Below are positions 33,440 to 44,654 of a stretch of DNA of 64,000 bases, in pieces; position 1 is the first letter of the stretch, and every line of letters begins with the position of its first letter. The notes beneath the pieces were generated by a model that made no database searches, was not told where the DNA came from, and saw only the letters and a program-made list of their open reading frames with translations. This DNA comes from Pseudogymnoascus destructans (lineage: Eukaryota > Ascomycota > Leotiomycetes > Thelebolales > Thelebolaceae): assembly GCF_001641265.1 (NCBI RefSeq), contig NW_020167538.1:496001-560000 (forward strand), read 5' to 3'. The position numbers and the translations under genes were made by a program.

Positions 33440-34743
33440 CTCGACGGATTTAGTTCTTGTAGTCAAGCCTGAACTATGAAATTGACGTATCCAAGAACAA
33501 AACGAACAGAAGAGATAGAGGAAACAACAACAGGAAAAAGACACAATGGAAAACTTTGACGACTTATATCCGACCTCGAGTTTGGGTTTGTAACGATACA
33601 CACAGATGCAGCTTGCTTGATTGCCAACAATTATACCTTCAAGTCACTGCCTATTCTTCTAGGCAAACCCTCAAGGTGTAATATGAGTTATTGCGGACTG
33701 GCCGAAGCCCATCTTGGTTGGGCAAACATCGACTCCGCCATATCACTTATGAGAGGCCGTGGTTGTGAACTGAGATTTGGGCACCTGAAAGAGCAATGTT
33801 GTATTTAATGCACTGCATATTGCGAACAACATAAACCATCATTATTTCTTGAAGGAGACTGATTTCTGTCGCCCTTTATGACTGCTAATGTTCTTGAGAT
33901 ACGGGGTTGTAGGTAACTGACTGCGGTCCCTTGGAAGGCCTGGATGCACGGACCAGCTTGCTGGTTGACAATCAGACCTTTAACAATCAACGAGTTACCT
34001 CAATCGTCTGATAACGAGCTCTCATTGTTTACACCCAACTCCCAACAAAAGCGCGACGGCAGCATTACCACAACACGAAATGGCCCAGGATTTGTGAGAG
34101 GCCTGTGTCACGCCGTACAGTAAATCCCACCATCAGCCTTATTATACGACATCAACTAGCCACGCAGCGTGCCTTTCATACTGTGTTTGCTCCCCGACGC
34201 GCCAGCGACGTCGAAGTTCGCCTTGAATCCTCTCAAGCTCTCAGCGAACTTCTGGGAGCCAGAATACTTGATCCGTCCGGTGAACGAACCTGGAAAACTT
34301 ATGCGGTTTTGACCCGTCAGTCTAAGGTCTAATTCGCCCCGATCCAATCATCCACCGACACTTGAACTGGCTTTCGACGAACAGCTCCGATTCCAAGAAT
34401 CCCGCGTCAAAACTGTCAACATAACGCATGGGAGCTTCTCCGCTGTTCGGTCCAGCTAGTGCTACGAATAAGTATATTTGGCTGGCCCCTACTACGAGAT
34501 ATTGCGCAATCGACAACCCAACAGCAGCAGATCGAAGGACCGATACTGCGGGTGAGGAACGACGCGGTCTTGGATATATATACAACAGATCTATGTATAT
34601 AATGGTTTGAAGGAGGATTGTTCCAATTTCTGTCCGTTTTAGCGCTTGACGGCGTTTATGGACAGAACTGTTCTGAAGATTTATCAAGTCGCGTCAACTG
34701 GAGGATATCACGGATTGTCTGCATATGACGGAGGAGAAGCGCA
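33440..34743. other. Intergenic, 1.3 kb
   Basis: Several short open frames (34105-34332 plus, 34322-34687 minus) have no supporting pattern. The first reads like a mitochondrial presequence (RHQLATQRAFHTVFAPRR) but has no ATG and no continuation. Must hold the sirtuin promoter. Confidence 0.35.
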
Positions 34744-36645
34744 ATGCCCACAACAAATGTTTCTTCGGCTTGTGAGCTGCAGCTACAAGAGATCGCAGAT
34801 GCCCTGTCAAAATCCAAGAAGGTGGTTGTCATAACTGGAGCTGGTATCTCTACAAATTGTGGCATACCTGTAAGTTCAACCCCAATAATTTCCAAACCAT
34901 TGAGCTTATGATTTCTATAGGATTTCAGGTCGGAGAACGGACTTTATACTCTCATTCAAGCCCAATACGATGCAGCTGCGGCGAACAAGACGAATCCCAA
35001 CACTGGCGATATTGACGATCGTCCCGTGAAACGGAGGAAGCTTGACAGGTCATGCTCTCTAGGGTCTTCGGAATTGGAAAATGGGATTATAAAAGCGGCG
35101 CCATTACGCCGGCAGCTTCGATCATCGCAGTCTTTTCACACTAATGCAACGGATTCAGACTCAGCAGGCTTGAATCCAGATACCCCTTCGGAAATTCCCA
35201 CCAAAGAAGTGGAGGAGACTCCAAAAGATGTTTCACCTGAAGCTGTTAACGAGCCCATATTTTCGTCTCAGGCGTCCGGAAGGTCTACGGGATCGAGACA
35301 AAGCCTTCCGAATATGAAGGGAAAAGACTTGTTCGACTCCATAATCTGGACTGACAAACTGACGACGTCAATATTCTATACCTTTATATCGAGCCTAAGG
35401 CAAAAGATTCTCAAGGATGTCACGTCAACGACAGACACACATAAGTTCATTCGCGCATTGCGTGATGGGGGCAGGCTTGTCCGTAATTATACCCAAAATA
35501 TAGACATGCTCGAACGTCGCGAAGGTCTCTGCACCGAGTTAGAACGGGGAACAGGCACTCGCGGACGTTTCAACCCAAAACTCCGAAAGGAAGCACGAAC
35601 TCAAAACAAAAAAGGCGGAACACAAGACTCTGGTGTCGAGGTTGTTCATTTACATGGAAGTTTGGATTTCCTGAGATGTGGCCTCTGTGCACGGCTGGCA
35701 AATTGGGAGGACGATGACCGACACGTTACGACTCTAGCAGGCGAGGCTCCTGAATGCCCCTGGTGCTCTGAAAATAGCGCCAAGCGAGAGGGCAAGGGAA
35801 GGCGCAGTCTTGCTGTCGGCAGATTACGACCGGATATCGTCTTATATGGCGAGGAACATCCGAGCGCCCATCTTGTTGGGCCTCTCATAACGCACGACTT
35901 GTCTCTCAGTCCAGACATGCTGCTCATCCTAGGTACAAGTATGCGTGTCCATGGTTTAAAGGTTATGGTCCGAGAGTTTGCAAAGGCAGTGCATGGACGA
36001 GGCGGCTCTGTGGTATTTGTTAACCAGACGAAGCCGCCTGACAGCATATGGGGAGACGTGATTGACTATTGGGTAGAATGGGATTGTGACGCGTGGGTCG
36101 CAGATTTGAAGCAGAGGAGAGATGATATATGGCTTCCACAAGGGACGAAGGTGGAAGTACCCAAGGACGACAAGACACCCAAAAACCCCAGCGCCATGAG
36201 GCAAGACCACCTGAACGGTGCACACCTTCAATGGAAGATTCTTTTATCTCTGAGGCAGCTGACAGGCCGTGGCGAAGACGAAGAAGCGGCGAAGATGATC
36301 GAGAGGATAGATGGGCTCTACAAGCAGACAGCTCCAAAAAGCACCATACCACGCCGCCGTTCGTTGCCAGCCACAACCAAGAAGCAGAATTCGAGAATCC
36401 CACTCTCCAATTTGTCATCCAATGTACGGGGACCGATGCTCCCCGCTAATTGTAAGCCGAAATCTACAAATGGCCAGCGTCGCGCATTACCGTCGCCGCC
36501 GACTAGTGATGAGGCTGGGCTGCTGCTTCCACAGCCGATGACGCCTAGAGCTGTGAGGATTAAGAAGTTGACGAGCATAGATGCGATTCTTTCGAGCCCT
36601 CTGAGCAGTCCACCCAAAGTGATAGTTTGGGCGGACTACCAGTAG
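34744..36645 (+). CDS. NAD-dependent histone deacetylase, Hst3/Hst4-type sirtuin
   Basis: Exons 34744-34869 and 34921-36645, 616 residues. It removes acetyl groups from lysine with NAD; Hst3/Hst4 enzymes act on acetylated H3K56 in the nucleus. Seen: GAGIS at residues 32-36 with TNCGIPDFRSENGLY across the splice junction, NYTQNIDMLER, the catalytic histidine in VVHLHGSLDFLRC, a four-cysteine zinc site (CGLC and CPWC), RPDIVLYGEEHP, LGTSMRVHGLK and VFVNQTKPP. Two insertions set it apart from compact sirtuins: about 80 disordered residues after the first NAD motif (VKRRKLDRS, a nuclear-signal-like patch) and a basic insert near TRGRFNPKLRKEARTQNKK. The C-terminal 200 residues are Ser/Pro-rich. 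Confidence 0.92.
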
Positions 36646-36937
36646 CTCTGTATATGAAGTGATGAAGGAGTTTGAAGGAGTAGAGGACCGTTTAGGTCGT
36701 ATATATACCATGGCGAGTTTAAATTCAGTTAAAGTGTGGCAGCTGCTATTTCCTCGTTTCAAACATCTCCCGTGCTCACCGCAGATGATAACCTCTCGAT
36801 TCTTCATGTATAAACCACGCAACCGATGTCGTGTTTCAAGTGGCAAAGATATCTACGAGACTCCAACGTCTTCTCGTGTCATAAATTAATTTACGAAGAA
36901 ATATGAAACCCCTCGCAACTAATGTCTCTCTGGTCCC

Positions 36938-38366
36938 CTAAGCCTTTGCGACAGACTCGGCATCCTTAGCCAAGTATTCTCCCTTGTTAACCTTCTCGCA
37001 CACATCCTTCAACATCTTCGCAGCAAACACAAAATCGTTTTCATCCAGATAAACCTGCGCGCTCAATCGGCACCAGATCCCGCCCTGGAAGATACTAGTC
37101 GCAACATAAGACTGGTACTCCGTCGCCATTGTCTGCCCCAGATACGTGAGGATAGTACCAAAGTCAGCAGACTTCACAGTCCCACCGTCTTTCTCAAGAT
37201 TGAGCGGCAGCCGGACAAACGACATGGTGCAATCCATCAACGTTCCCTCTTCATTCTCAAGCGCCTCGGTACCGAGCTCAGACACCATGAGCTTCGTCGC
37301 CTTTCGCAGAAGACTGTTGTTATACTCGTAGATTGCCTTCTCACCTCCGCAGACCTGCTCGCGCCACTTGATGGCCTCGGGGACGCAGAGGTACTGCTCA
37401 TTATCCTGGGTGCCGACCCACTCGTACATCGCAACAAAATGCGGGTTGCCAGTAGGTGATGGTTTCTCGGGCACGCCCTTAGGGAGGTAGGATTCCGATG
37501 TTGGCAGCGTGGAGCGGATGATGTGCTGGTTGCGCTCGGCGACGATGAAGACGGCACATCCGCGCGGGGTAAAGAGCCATTTGTGGCAGTTTGAGACGAA
37601 GAAATCGGGATCGAGCGTGGCGAAGTCCAGTGGGATCTGGCCGATGCCGTGGGCTCCGTCAATCAAACTGAGAACGCCTTCTTCCTTGCAGACTGCGGTC
37701 AGGGCCTCGAAGGGGATGCGGACACCAGGCATGGAGGCGATGGTGTCAAAGAAGGCCACACGGGGGTTCTTGCCCTCTGCACGGGAGGCGGCAATGGCCT
37801 CGCGGAAAAGAGAAACGTAGTCGGCATTAGAGATTGGATACTCCGTCGTGATGGCGCGGTTGGAAACAAGGCCAGTGGAGTCACTAATATAGGCGATGGT
37901 CTTGTTGCAAGCACCGTATATGGTGCTGAAGCTCAGGATCTCATCTTTGCCATCTTTGTTCCAAGGGATGTTACGGAGAACAGTGTTGACTGCCGTGGTT
38001 GCGTTGGGGACGAAGACGCAGTTGTCTACTGGGGCGTTGACAAGGGCAGCAACGGCGGCGCGGGACTTGTCCAGATAGTCATTGTAGGCGTAGCGGACGA
38101 AGGGATCGGGGCGGCTCTCCTTCTGGTCCTTGAAGTGGTTGGCTACCTCCCGGATTGCGCGAGGATAGCAGCCATATGAGCCTGGAGAGATGATGAGCCT
38201 CTGGCACCGTTTGGATCATGTTTTGCTTACCATGGTTCAGGTTCCTGTACTCAGGGTCAAAGGTGAAGAGCTTCCGCATCTCCTTTCCGAATAGAGTGCG
38301 AGAATAGGTCACATCCTTAGCTTCGCTGAGGTGGAGGTCGATGTGGATTGAAGAAACGTTGTGCAT
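36938..38366 (-). CDS. Class V PLP enzyme, isopenicillin-N-epimerase/LolT-like
   Basis: Minus strand, exons 38366-38231 and 38181-36938, 459 residues. The junction gives LNHGSYGCYP, the conserved N-terminal block of this aminotransferase/cysteine-desulfurase-like group. Other motifs: NATTAVNTVLRN, VSLIDGAHGIGQIP (read as LSLIDGAHGIGQIPLD) with the cofactor-binding aspartate, and the PLP lysine in SNCHKWLFTPRG. The C-terminus carries VATSIFQGGIWCRLSAQVYL. Enzymes of this fold in fungi act on amino acids; some, such as LolT, are in loline clusters, but no other alkaloid genes lie nearby, so a general amino-acid role is more likely. The substrate is unknown. Confidence 0.88.
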
Positions 38367-38965
38367 CTTGAATGATACCAAGGGGCAATTGGCCGTGTTA
38401 TGTTGGGTATAATGATAAAATATATTCTGGATATTCCAATTGCAAGAATAGAGCTCGTGAAGCAACACAATATATAGACACAATATTTTTATAGACCTGT
38501 GAGTCACCCGAAGCTTTTGATTGCAGAAGTCCTCGATAACTCTATCGAGGCTTGTTGGCAGGGTTGTTCAGGTTTATGCAGAATATGTTGCAACAAAACG
38601 TATAACTTCTCGATGTATGTCTTAACAGAGGCAATATATGCAATTTGTAATATGAAATAACTCCTCTGGCCCTGAGTATTTTTGTGATCGAAAGGGCGCA
38701 GTTTAGATAACAGACGAGCCTTGATGGTTGTTGTATGCTGTGCTACCCCTCAACCCCTCATTTTGTTGTTCCTGTCCTCCACTAAGATGCCAAGATCCAC
38801 CACGATGTACACACCGTGCTAAGTTACATATGGAAGGTACATAGCGATGGGCATGAGCAACCTTGGCGAATCGCGGCCGGACATAACTCCGAAGCTCTAG
38901 AAGTTATCATGTCGGCTGGGGAATGCCAACTTCATACAACAGTATATTCGTGGGATTAATACAAA
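38367..38965. promoter_or_regulatory. Divergent promoter region
   Basis: About 600 bases between divergent starts of the class V enzyme and the Rqt4-like gene. AT-rich from 38390 to 38680. No gene seen. Confidence 0.45.
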
Positions 38966-40561
38966 ATGTCGCTCCAACAGCTCTCCAAGCTTCTTCCACT
39001 GCCGGAGGAAGACCTCCAGCAGGTCCTTGCCTACGCATCGACTCTACCTCCACAAGAAGCTGTAGAACACTTCAACAATCTGCTGGGCGAGTCACCAGCA
39101 TCTATCGAATTCATATCCACCTTCAACTCACGTCGTCAGCCAGCACCAAGCTCCTCAAACAACCAAGCTTCGTCTTCTTCCGCCTCTTCCGCTATCCCAA
39201 AGTCAACCCGCGCGCCCAAAAAGAAGAAGCCGCAAATCCACACTCCCGCTCCCCGCCAGGTGCAAGATACCACCTATGCGGGGCAAGGCAAGGCATACCA
39301 AAAGAAAGGCAATGAATCCTACGTCCCACCACGCGCAGGGCCATCACAACAGCACAACAACCTCAGCCTCCGCGACCCGCCCAAGAAGACGCAAACCCCT
39401 CTTTCCCGCCCCCCGCCCTCAGCAGCCGGGCGCCTGATCTCCGATCCCCTCAAACCATCCAGCGCCCCAACAACTCGTACCTCCTTGCCCGCGCGCCCCT
39501 CCGCGCGGGCTACGAAAATCAGCATCACAGGCGGCACGCCCATGAGCACCTCCTCGAACCTCTCCGAACTCGATACCCTAATCTACAGCCTCGAGAACGC
39601 ATCTACATCCGCCGTCTCCAACGCCTCGCGCTCCTGCAACTGTATAGCCACCAAGCACGCTCTCCTCGCCGCTGCCCCGAACTGCCTCAACTGCGGGAAA
39701 GTCATCTGCGTCAAGGAGGGCTTCGGGCCGTGCACATTCTGCGGCCAACCCATCCTCCAGCCTGAAGACCGCGATAACATCGTGCGAGAACTGAGGGCCG
39801 ATAGAGCGCAGGAGAAACAAGCTATTGACCGCGCAGCACATCGCCGGATTGAGACAACTAAAAATCCCTATGTGAGCCGTGCAGCAGCCGTGCCTGCGGG
39901 CCCTACACCGGCAGAGCTCTCCAGGGGCGATGGGGAGGGCTTGAGCGCGGCAGAGAAAGCGCAGGCGCATCGCGATCGCTTATTAGGGTTCCAGGCGCAG
40001 AATGCGAGTCGCACGCGGGTATACGATGAGGCCGCCGACTTTGCGACGCCAGATGTGGGGGTTAGTCAGTGGGCTGGGCCGATGGAGCGGGCGAGGTTGC
40101 TGAAGCAGCAGCAGAAGGTGTTGAGGGAGCAGGAGTGGAATGCTAAGCCGGAGTATGAGAAGAAGAGGGAGATGGTGAGCTTGGATATTGTGGGAGGGAA
40201 ACTTGTGAAGACCTTTAAGAGGGTGGATGGTAAGTACCATGATACCGTGGCGGATAAGGAGAATATAGGAGGGGATGAGGGTGTAGATGCTGGTGGTTAT
40301 GAGCAAGCTGATGCGAGGACGTCGGGAGGAGCATATAGTCGGAACCCACTGATAGGGGGGTTGACAAGGCCGGTCTTTACGCCTCTTGAGGGTAAGGGGG
40401 TGGAAGACGGCGAGGCGCAGACAAGGCAAAAGACGTGGCGACGGGTGCAAGACGACTACGATGATAATGAGGAAGTAATCCTAGACGGACGTGTTTATGG
40501 GTCTGGTAGCCTGCTGGAGGGAGATATGAGGGAGGGTGCCGATGAGAAGGCTTGCACCTGA
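38966..40561 (+). CDS. C2HC5 zinc-finger protein, TRIP4/Rqt4-like
   Basis: Single exon, 531 residues. The N-terminus has a CUE-like helical start (LSKLLPLPEEDLQQVLAYAS and LPPQEAVEHFNNLLGESP). The C2HC5 zinc finger lies around residues 220-265: CNCIATKHALL, APNCLNCGKVICVKEG and CTFCGQPI. This finger is diagnostic for TRIP4 (ASC-1) and yeast Rqt4, a subunit of the trigger complex that splits stalled, ubiquitinated ribosomes with the helicase Slh1. The basic linker (PKKKKPQIHTP) and the C-terminal acidic region are disordered. Human TRIP4 also has an ASCH domain, which I do not see here, as in fungal homologues. Confidence 0.88.
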   Translation: MSLQQLSKLLPLPEEDLQQVLAYASTLPPQEAVEHFNNLLGESPASIEFISTFNSRRQPAPSSSNNQASSSSASSAIPKSTRAPKKKKPQIHTPAPRQVQDTTYAGQGKAYQKKGNESYVPPRAGPSQQHNNLSLRDPPKKTQTPLSRPPPSAAGRLISDPLKPSSAPTTRTSLPARPSARATKISITGGTPMSTSSNLSELDTLIYSLENASTSAVSNASRSCNCIATKHALLAAAPNCLNCGKVICVKEGFGPCTFCGQPILQPEDRDNIVRELRADRAQEKQAIDRAAHRRIETTKNPYVSRAAAVPAGPTPAELSRGDGEGLSAAEKAQAHRDRLLGFQAQNASRTRVYDEAADFATPDVGVSQWAGPMERARLLKQQQKVLREQEWNAKPEYEKKREMVSLDIVGGKLVKTFKRVDGKYHDTVADKENIGGDEGVDAGGYEQADARTSGGAYSRNPLIGGLTRPVFTPLEGKGVEDGEAQTRQKTWRRVQDDYDDNEEVILDGRVYGSGSLLEGDMREGADEKACT

Positions 40562-41291
40562 GACGAGATGGGAGAACAGGCTCTATCTCGCCGTCGCTGA
40601 CGCTTAACGAATCTTATGAAGGGAATATGAAAACTCAAAATTTAGACTCTAGATAATCTTGGTCTGTATATTACAATGCAGTGTCACCTATTCAGTGCCA
40701 CCTATTTGATGAGCAGCTCTTGATGGCCTTTACACAATTTTGTTGACTTCGAATCGCTTTTGCACTTCCCACTATGAGACATGTCCGCTCTTTCATATAT
40801 GCAAAATGTATTACTAATCTTAGTTCCAATCTTGACCATCGATCCTTCCTTCTGCAACATAGGAGGACTGCTCCTTCCGTCTGTAAAATAAGGAGCCGCT
40901 CCTTCCTTCTGGAGGATGGTGAGCTGCTCGTTCTTTTTACAGCGTAACGAAGAGCTCCTTCCTTCTTCAAGGTAAGAGGGTAGCCCGTTCCTTCTGAGGA
41001 ATGAGGAGTTGCTCCTTCCTTCTACAGAATCAAGAATCGCTCCTTCCTTTGCAATATGCTCGACTCGCTTGAGCCTCTGAAGTCCCCCAAACTATATACT
41101 ACTACCCAATCACCATGTGCTTAACTTGTTGAAAAGCTATCGCCCAGGCACCTCTCAAATCCTTCTTGGAAATATAGACTAGAAGACTCGCTGGTGTCTA
41201 ACGACTCTACTGCTGTCGACATACTGGTATTCTCGGTTTATAAAGAAGTTAATTAGACTTCCTGAGGGTAACAATGCCACTCATACTTTTC
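40562..41291. other. Intergenic with a minisatellite
   Basis: About 730 bases between the Rqt4-like gene and the PAQR remnant. It contains the 28-bp tandem array (listed separately); a minus-strand open frame through the array (40692-40970) is just the repeat read in frame. Confidence 0.45.
40841..41066 (+). repeat. Eight-copy 28-29 bp tandem repeat
   Basis: Copies begin at 40841, 40870, 40898, 40926, 40954, 40983, 41011 and 41039. The consensus starts GCTCCTTCCTTCTG and continues with a purine-rich part near AGGATAAGGAGC. Copies differ by several substitutions but keep the period. The pyrimidine-rich half and purine-rich half alternate on the same strand. Confidence 0.85.
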
Positions 41292-42370
41292 TCAACATCT
41301 GCGTGTGATAGGATCATGATTGTAGTCAAAGCCCTTAATCGCACCAGTCAAATGCGATGCAGCCCGCAGGAGGATACAGGCATGAAATATCTGATGAGAG
41401 CTCCCCCAGACATCAAATCTTGCCGGAGCGAAGCGTTCTGGGAGTTTGGCCTGGAGCTAATCATCCCCTGTTGGTCCCTGTGCAGTACGAAACTCACCAT
41501 ATAAATCACCGCACCCCCCACATATACCACATCGCCTCCCGAATATACCAATACCAGCCCATCTGAAAATTTGCCTGATCACTCTCAAGAGTCAAAGCTG
41601 CATGTGTCATAGGCACGATGCCCGTCAGCCCCATCGTCAGGAACAAAGCAGTCCTCAGATGCCGCCAGGACCTGTGCCCTTTTACTCACAGCTTCTGCAG
41701 ATCATGGTGTTCGGATTGGCTCGCAGTAGAAGGAGTAGTAGATGCTGGGGTAGAAGGAGCCCATTATGAGAAAACTGATTCCGAGCATGTCGAGCATAAA
41801 GAAGTAGTCGTAGACAGTTGAATACTTGAGTGGAAATGTGAAGTTGTATTCTCATCTACTTTGAGGAGGCGCATACTCTTATGAGTGCGCGCAGCCTAAA
41901 GGCTGCCTACGGTCTTTGCTAATACATAAACAAAGGTAAGCTTGTGGAAGCTCGTAAACCCAACTAGTAGTCTAGACTACCAACATAGACGCTGCTGGAG
42001 TGGTTGTTGAAGGTGTGGAATGCAGCGGATAATGTTAGGCACATGAACAAGCCCATGGCAAAGGCGCCGAATACCGCAACGTCCACCCATGTTGCTGAAT
42101 GATACCGTGGGGAAATTATACAATAGAGAACACAGCCGGCAGCTACAAACCCCAAGCACCTAGCAGATGGCTATAGATGTTAACGGTCTGGTCATGGATG
42201 TAGCCAAGACTGCTGATGGACTTTAGGTAGGAGTTGCTTGCTGGCCTGTAACTGCGAATAATGAAGCGGTTGTATTGTCGCCATGGCTCGATGTCTGCCC
42301 AAGCCAGCAGGACAGCACCTGTACTTTCGCATGAAACCGGTTTGCATTTCTCGCTCTGTGGTTGAGCCAT
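41292..42370 (-). pseudogene. PAQR (Izh/adiponectin-receptor-like) membrane protein, multiply broken
   Basis: Minus strand. Family blocks appear in order but in changing frames: DIEPWRQYNRFI and YRPASNSYLKSISSLGYIHD near 42300-42200, NIYSHLLGA at 42150, a helix-rich part ending LSAAFHTFNNHSS, a block after a likely intron (LGISFLIMGSFYPSIYYSFY, near 41790), HDLQKL, WRHLRTALFLTMGLTGIVP, then an intron and FDVWGSSHQIFHACILL, HLTGAIKGFDY, ending at 41292. The conserved WGSSHQIFH and FHTF histidine motifs of the zinc site are intact. At least three switches (near 42150, 41710 and 41510) are not explained by introns. The start ATG 42370 follows an in-frame stop. Yeast Izh proteins act in zinc/sterol homeostasis. 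Confidence 0.8.
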
Positions 42371-43261
42371 TTACAGAGCCGAGATGCTCGAACTTGACTT
42401 TCTCATCAGGGGCTTTTAGTCGTTGGCGGGGTCGATTATCCGTCAAGTCGCTCGTTTCATACATATGGTTGAGCATCGCAAATGGTGTCTTTGGGCGTTA
42501 GATACAACGGCAGGAAGACAAAAACAATCGAAAAACATGCTGCAGATATTGAATAGATGAGAAGAGGCGTGTATATATAAATAACAAGGTTCTTGCCGCG
42601 CAGGCCGATCAACGGATGTATAATATGAAGCTGTAAGAAGATGATAAATCGGAGGAATAATTACCGCAAATCATGGTGCGAGGATGCAGCCATGCCCCGC
42701 TGCCCTATATAGCCTATGCGTGTCGGAACTACGAATAGTTAAGACTCTCATCTGCAAGATAAACCCACGCCAAGGGCCATGTGTTTGCGAGGGGCTTTGC
42801 ACGTCATCCGTGGGATAAAACATTGGCATTTTCTTACCATGCAGGAAACGTACATTGATCGTAATTTTATAGCGCTGATATGTTGATATCTAGCACCGAG
42901 GCAGGTGGTTCACTCAGAATAAATGCATGGATTGACAGGAACTTGCGGGTAATTTAATAAATGGAGCTATGGACAACCCCAATAGTTAGTTCTTCTTCGT
43001 TGTTCAAAAGAAAGCTGAGGCAGGAGTAGCTTTCGCTCCAAACTATCTCTATTGACCCGCATTAGAAATCTCCGCTCGCACTCAACGAATAGATACAGCC
43101 AGTTAGAAATAAGCCCATTCATAAAAAACATCAAAAGTGCTAGGCCGAGCATAACGGGTCGTAGCACTCAACCACCTTAGTGCGCCAACAGAAATCCACC
43201 CCTCATACCCATAACTACAAAGATCCCATCCCTTGGGAGTATCTCGGAACACCCCCAACAT
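42371..43261. other. Intergenic, about 890 bases
   Basis: AT-rich, no convincing gene. The small minus-strand open frame at 42967-43167 has no supporting pattern. Confidence 0.35.
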
Positions 43262-43906
43262 TTAGTCGGAGTCCGAGCTCGAGCTGCTTCTCGAGCCACT
43301 CCTCTTCTTGTGCTTCTTCTCCTTCTTATGCTTCTTGTGCTTGCCCTCCAGGACATTCGCTCCGACAGCTCCCGCAACACCACCGAGCACCGTTCCGAGC
43401 ATGCCTCCGCCCATCTTGTGTCCCAAGAATCCACCTCCGGCGCTACCAATCAGCGTAGCTCCCAGTCCTCTGTCACCCTCTTGTCCGCCGCCTGGGTAAG
43501 CTTGTCCACCAGGAGCGCCGTACTGGCCCGGCTGCTGGTGTCCTTGAGGCGGGTAGCCACCCTGTTGTTGGTAATCCTGCTGTTGTTGGGGGTTTGGGCT
43601 GTGGCCCCGGTTGTCGTAGCCGCCTTCGTGCTGGGGCGGGTACTGGCCCTGAGGAGGGTAGCCTTGGGGTGCGCCGCCGTGCTGGTTGTAGCCTTGTTGC
43701 TGCTGTTGGCCGTATTGGTCTTGGTGTTGAGGGGGGTAGCCTCCTTGTTGCTGGGGAGGGTATTGTTGCTGGGGAGGGTATTGTTGCTGGGGAGGGTATT
43801 GTTGCTGTTGAGGAGGGTAGCCGCCTTGTCCTTGGGGAGGGCCGCCGTAGTTCTGTTGCTGGTTGTAGCCGCCGCCGCCGCCTCCGTAGTAGTCGTTGCT
43901 TGACAT
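43262..43906 (-). CDS. Q/P/G-rich protein with a glycine-zipper segment
   Basis: Minus strand, single exon, 214 residues, start ATG 43906. Residues 1-130 are low complexity: Gly run after MSSNDYYGG, repeated PPQQQ units, GGYPPQ words. A conserved central part (LGATLIGSAGGGFLGHKMGG then LGTVLGGVAGAVGANVLEG) has the alternating glycine spacing of a glycine zipper 2TM domain. The C-terminus is a lysine/histidine/serine tail (KHKKHKKEKKHKKRSG then a serine run). Proteins of this kind are common in fungi and predicted as membrane- or stress-associated; no function is established. A fully open antisense frame overlaps it, a side effect of glutamine codons reading as leucine on the other strand. Confidence 0.8.
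   Translation of the reverse strand: MSSNDYYGGGGGGYNQQQNYGGPPQGQGGYPPQQQQYPPQQQYPPQQQYPPQQQGGYPPQHQDQYGQQQQQGYNQHGGAPQGYPPQGQYPPQHEGGYDNRGHSPNPQQQQDYQQQGGYPPQGHQQPGQYGAPGGQAYPGGGQEGDRGLGATLIGSAGGGFLGHKMGGGMLGTVLGGVAGAVGANVLEGKHKKHKKEKKHKKRSGSRSSSSSDSD
43745..43798 (-). repeat. Three perfect 18-bp copies coding PPQQQY
   Basis: The unit TTGTTGCTGGGGAGGGTA is repeated exactly three times at 43745, 43763 and 43781. It encodes YPPQQQ in the glycine-zipper protein. A recent slippage-type expansion is likely. Confidence 0.9.
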
Positions 43907-44453
43907 TTTGTTGCTTAGGTTCGTAGATCGAGGAAGGGAGATGGAGTTTGTGGTTAAGATGGGGTTTGCTTGATGGAGGCGATGATAAAGACGGGGATGA
44001 GGGTCATTTATAGGCGTCCAGAGATGATGATTCCGTGGTTGGTGGTGGGGAGCTCGGACTGCACAGCCTCGAGTTTCATAATAGCGTGCCTTCAGTCACC
44101 ACACATTCGCTCCCTGTACACCCATATACAAAGTGCGACTCCTCCTACGCCACTACTCTGAATCGGCCAGACCCGAGGGGCTGAGCTGTTTCTATTGTTA
44201 TTGCATGCATCACCTGGCCCTGCAGCGTCATTAAAAAAGCCACTATCTAGAGCTCTTTTACCGGCGTGTTGGTTGGACACCCTGTATTTGTAGACGCGTT
44301 GGCACCCACTTGGCCTACGTGAGAGTGGGCTTGTGACGGGTATCCGGCATGGACACGGGAGAGATGGAGCGCCTCGAAAGCCGAGAAGTGGGCATTTGTA
44401 TGACTATTTTGGTGGTGAAGGTGATGCATCATTCTGCGGTCTGACAACTGACA
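43907..44453. other. Intergenic, promoter side of the glycine-zipper gene
   Basis: About 550 bases with no convincing gene. Confidence 0.35.
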
Positions 44454-44511
44454 AGATACTCTTGCATAATGCCATTCTATACCTATAGAATGGCATTATG
44501 CAAGAGTATCT
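44454..44511. repeat. Near-perfect palindrome: 28-bp arms, 2-base centre
   Basis: Arm 1 is 44454-44481 (AGATACTCTTGCATAATGCC then ATTCTATA). Arm 2 is 44484-44511 and is its exact reverse complement. The two centre bases are CC. Pairing stops at the next base outward on both sides. As RNA it would fold into a single 28-bp stem with almost no loop. Confidence 0.95.
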
Positions 44512-44654
44512 AGGTAGATTATATGCCCAAATCTAGCCAAGAACATCATAAGTGAACATGCAAACGATTCAAATGCAATTAAGGCAATCGCTCCTCTCCC
44601 TCCTCATTATGGCAGATGTGACATAAGCCATCCCTTCGCCGACATATGAGAGCT

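Noticed and set aside
34105..34332. A mitochondrial-presequence-like frame
   Set aside because: No ATG, no continuation and conflicting minus-strand frames; not supportable.
36938..38366. A loline-type alkaloid cluster around the LolT-like enzyme
   Set aside because: No other loline-pathway genes lie nearby; neighbours are housekeeping.
42967..43167. A small minus-strand protein
   Set aside because: Short, AT-rich, no start context and no family pattern.
43310..43903. 197-codon antisense open frame, leucine-rich
   Set aside because: Glutamine and proline codons of the glycine-zipper gene read as leucine and glycine on the other strand, so the open frame is a by-product.
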